This document shows, one piece after another, positions 62,382 through 64,000 of a stretch of 64,000 nucleotides of DNA (its first letter is position 1; each line of letters begins with the position of its first letter). The position numbers and the translations under genes are program-made. The notes under the pieces are model-generated. The model was not told the DNA's origin, searched no databases, and was given only the letters and a program-made list of their open reading frames with translations. This DNA is from Burkholderia vietnamiensis LMG 10929 (GTDB lineage Bacteria; Pseudomonadota; Gammaproteobacteria; Burkholderiales; Burkholderiaceae), in contig NZ_CP009632.1 of NCBI RefSeq assembly GCF_000959445.1, positions 1 through 64,000 on the forward strand. Direction: 5' to 3'.

Positions 62382-63491
62382 ATGCGAATGTACGTTGACG
62401 TCGTGGTGATCGGTGGCGGTCAAGCCGGACTCGCCACCGCATACTTCCTGCGCCGCGCGGGGATCGACTACGTCGTGCTAGATGACCAGAGCGCACCCGG
62501 CGGCGCTTGGCGACATACGTGGGAGTCCCTGCACCTGTTCTCGCCAGCGGAATGGAGTTCACTTCCGGGCTGGCAGATGCCGATCTCGCATAGCACGTAC
62601 CCGTCGCGCAACCACGTCGTCGACTATCTGGCGAATTACGAGCGTCGTTACCACCTCCCGGTTCAGCGCCCCGTTCATGTCGAAGCCGTTTCTCGCACCA
62701 GCGAGGGTTTGCTTGTCACCACGGATCGCGGTGAGTGGCTGGCCCAAGCAGTCGTGAGCGCGACCGGCACCTGGAGCGCCCCCTATATCCCGGACTATCC
62801 CGGACGCGAAATGTTTCGCGGTCGCCAGATTCATTCGGCGCAGTATCGCAATCCGGACGATTTAAGCGGACTTGCCGTGCTGGTCGTCGGCGGCGGCAAC
62901 TCCGGTGCGCAAATCCTGGCGGAGGTATCGACGGTGTGCAGCGCCACATGGGTGACATTGCACGAGCCGGTGTTTCTGCCCGATGATGTCGACGGCCGGA
63001 TCCTGTTCGAACGCGCGACCGCCAAATGGAAAGCACTCCGTGACGGTCAGGCGACGGGGGTTCCGGTGGGCGGCTTGGGCGATGTCGTCATGGTGCCACC
63101 GGTACGAGACGCACGTACGCGAGGCGTGCTGCACACTGTGCGGCCGTTCTCGCACTTCGATGCAGACGGAGTCGTATGGGCAGATGGTTCACGCTCCCAC
63201 GTCGACGCCGTGATCTGGTGCACTGGTTTCCGTCCCTCGCTTGGCCATCTCGATGCACTGCAGATCCGCGACGCTGATGGGCTGGTGAGGACGGATGGAA
63301 CGCGCGCCAAAGACGAGCCGCGCTTGTGGCTGGTCGGCTATGGCGAATGGTGCGGTGCTGCTTCGGCCACGCTCATTGGTGTGATGCGCAGTGCACGTGA
63401 CACGGCTCGAGAAATTGCGGAATACCTGCGTTCGACTCACGAGCAAGACGCCTCAGCACCTCGCCCCGTGTCAGGAGGAGGCGTCCGTTGA
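62382..63491 (+). CDS. arsO: ArsO-like flavin monooxygenase
   Basis: 369 residues. FAD motif [20 protein letters not shown] at the N-terminus, [18 protein letters not shown], the NADPH motif [18 protein letters not shown] in the middle, and the FMO-type block [13 protein letters not shown] followed by [18 protein letters not shown]. ArsO is a putative flavin-binding monooxygenase of arsenic operons; its reaction is not settled. GAAGGA five bases before the ATG at 62382 supports it over an ATG at 62388. Whole gene intact, though the promoter and front of the operon are lost. Confidence 0.85.
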   Translation: MRMYVDVVVIGGGQAGLATAYFLRRAGIDYVVLDDQSAPGGAWRHTWESLHLFSPAEWSSLPGWQMPISHSTYPSRNHVVDYLANYERRYHLPVQRPVHVEAVSRTSEGLLVTTDRGEWLAQAVVSATGTWSAPYIPDYPGREMFRGRQIHSAQYRNPDDLSGLAVLVVGGGNSGAQILAEVSTVCSATWVTLHEPVFLPDDVDGRILFERATAKWKALRDGQATGVPVGGLGDVVMVPPVRDARTRGVLHTVRPFSHFDADGVVWADGSRSHVDAVIWCTGFRPSLGHLDALQIRDADGLVRTDGTRAKDEPRLWLVGYGEWCGAASATLIGVMRSARDTAREIAEYLRSTHEQDASAPRPVSGGGVR

Positions 63492-63613
63492 CCGCAGGTG
63501 TACTGGCAACAACGCGTTCAGGGACGCGAAATACTCGTCCATAAACGCTTGATCGACGCCACGACAAACCAGTTCTGCAACGTGCGCGTCAACGGCCTCG
63601 CTGGAGTTGCCCC
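63471..63613 (-). pseudogene. 3' end of an unknown gene cut by an IS3 element
   Basis: Minus-strand frame from the IS edge: EAVDAHVAELVCRGVDQAFM, then [20 protein letters not shown] and a stop at 63471, overlapping the arsO end. It reads like a true helical protein. No family recognised. Confidence 0.3.
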
Positions 63614-64000
63614 TGTAACTGAGGACACACGGACACCGTTAGGTTGATGACACCGCATTACGCCTGAACTCGCGAGGCGAGCGGTATTTCAGGGCTTTGT
63701 GCGGGTGGCGCTCATTGTAGTGTTCGAACGCGATAGCCAGACGCGAGAGCGCCGTTGGTGCGTCGGGCTTGTCCATATAGGCGACGTAATTGTGCTTCAT
63801 GGTCTTCACGAACGATTCCGCCATGCCATTGCTCTGCGGCGAACGGACCGGTGTGGTCAGCGGCTCAAGACCCAGTTCGCGAGCGAAGCTGCGCGTGCGG
63901 TGGTCGATGTAGGCCGAGCCGTTGTCCGTCAGCCATTCGATGGACTGCGCGGCCTGCGTGGTGCCGAAGCGCTGTTCGACGGCGGCCAGCATCACGTCGC
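63614..64000. mobile_element. IS3-family element, running off the right edge
   Basis: Starts near TGTAACTGAGGACACACGGA and contains the 3' part of an IS3-type orfB on the minus strand. The other end is outside the window; the boundary is approximate. Confidence 0.7.
63639..64000 (-). CDS. IS3-family transposase OrfB, C-terminal part
   Basis: The frame is open at the right edge. Seen are the second Asp motif [40 protein letters not shown] with the final Glu, and the end [16 protein letters not shown]. It is the rve/DDE catalytic domain of the IS2-like branch of IS3. Gene continues beyond the window. Confidence 0.87.
   Translation of the reverse strand, partial: DVMLAAVEQRFGTTQAAQSIEWLTDNGSAYIDHRTRSFARELGLEPLTTPVRSPQSNGMAESFVKTMKHNYVAYMDKPDAPTALSRLAIAFEHYNERHPHKALKYRSPREFRRNAVSST

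Overview
The window looks like a chromosome of a Burkholderia, most likely of the B. cepacia complex. The grounds are very high GC with strong GC3 codon use in the first 29 kb, a 16S-tRNA-Ile-tRNA-Ala-23S-5S operon of beta-proteobacterial type, a DUF3331 protein (a family known to me almost only from Burkholderia), a short H-NS-like protein of the Burkholderia kind, and the insertion sequences. No sequence search was run, so species level is inference.

Bases 1-29,100 are an orderly core region. The 3' end of a YhaN-like ATPase is followed by an HD-domain hydrolase and a DUF429 protein. A complete rRNA operon follows (4924-10145) with two recognisable promoters, boxA signals and a strong terminator. 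Next come an NTF2-like protein and an AraC-type regulator divergent from an acyl-CoA synthetase / HSD10-like dehydrogenase / thiolase operon (12.3-16.0 kb). A TetR/RutR-like repressor with a perfect palindromic operator faces a five-gene reductive pyrimidine (or hydantoin) degradation operon: M20 amidohydrolase, PreT, PreA, NCS1 permease, dihydropyrimidinase (17.2-24.4 kb). On the minus strand lie a Rieske oxygenase and an msrB-dipZ-msrA cluster for methionine sulfoxide repair outside the cytoplasm.

From 29.3 kb to the right edge the window is an accessory, decaying region. It opens with a P4-type integrase that carries two in-frame amber codons, then holds an HU-like protein, a truncated AlbA_2 (Schlafen-type) gene, a run of small unrecognised phage-like genes with a homopolymer frameshift, and many insertion sequences nested in each other. 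These are an IS3 element interrupted by an IS427-like element, an IS5-group element interrupted by a second identical IS427-like copy, an IS407-like IS3 element interrupted by both IS66 and IS110, a 1.35-kb IS5-family element inside a chemotaxis receptor gene, two further broken IS5-group copies and an IS3 element running off the right edge. Target duplications (TTA, TAA, CTAG and the 8-bp CCGGCTGG) can be read directly and let the original reading frames be restored.

Between the elements are functional-looking cargo genes: a BON-domain periplasmic protein, an MbfA-type ferritin-VIT1 iron exporter, DUF3331, H-NS, a LuxR-type response regulator, a membrane diguanylate cyclase, a degenerate EAL-HDOD protein, and remnants of arsenic resistance at two places (acr3/arsN ends at 44.2-44.7 kb; broken arsA, DUF2703 and arsO at 61.5-63.5 kb). 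The candidate least covered by ordinary annotation is the roughly 200-base non-coding tail of the IS110-family element (49,019-49,220), which has the layout expected of an IS1111-type guide (bridge/seek) RNA. I found no CRISPR array and no clear unknown multi-gene defence system.
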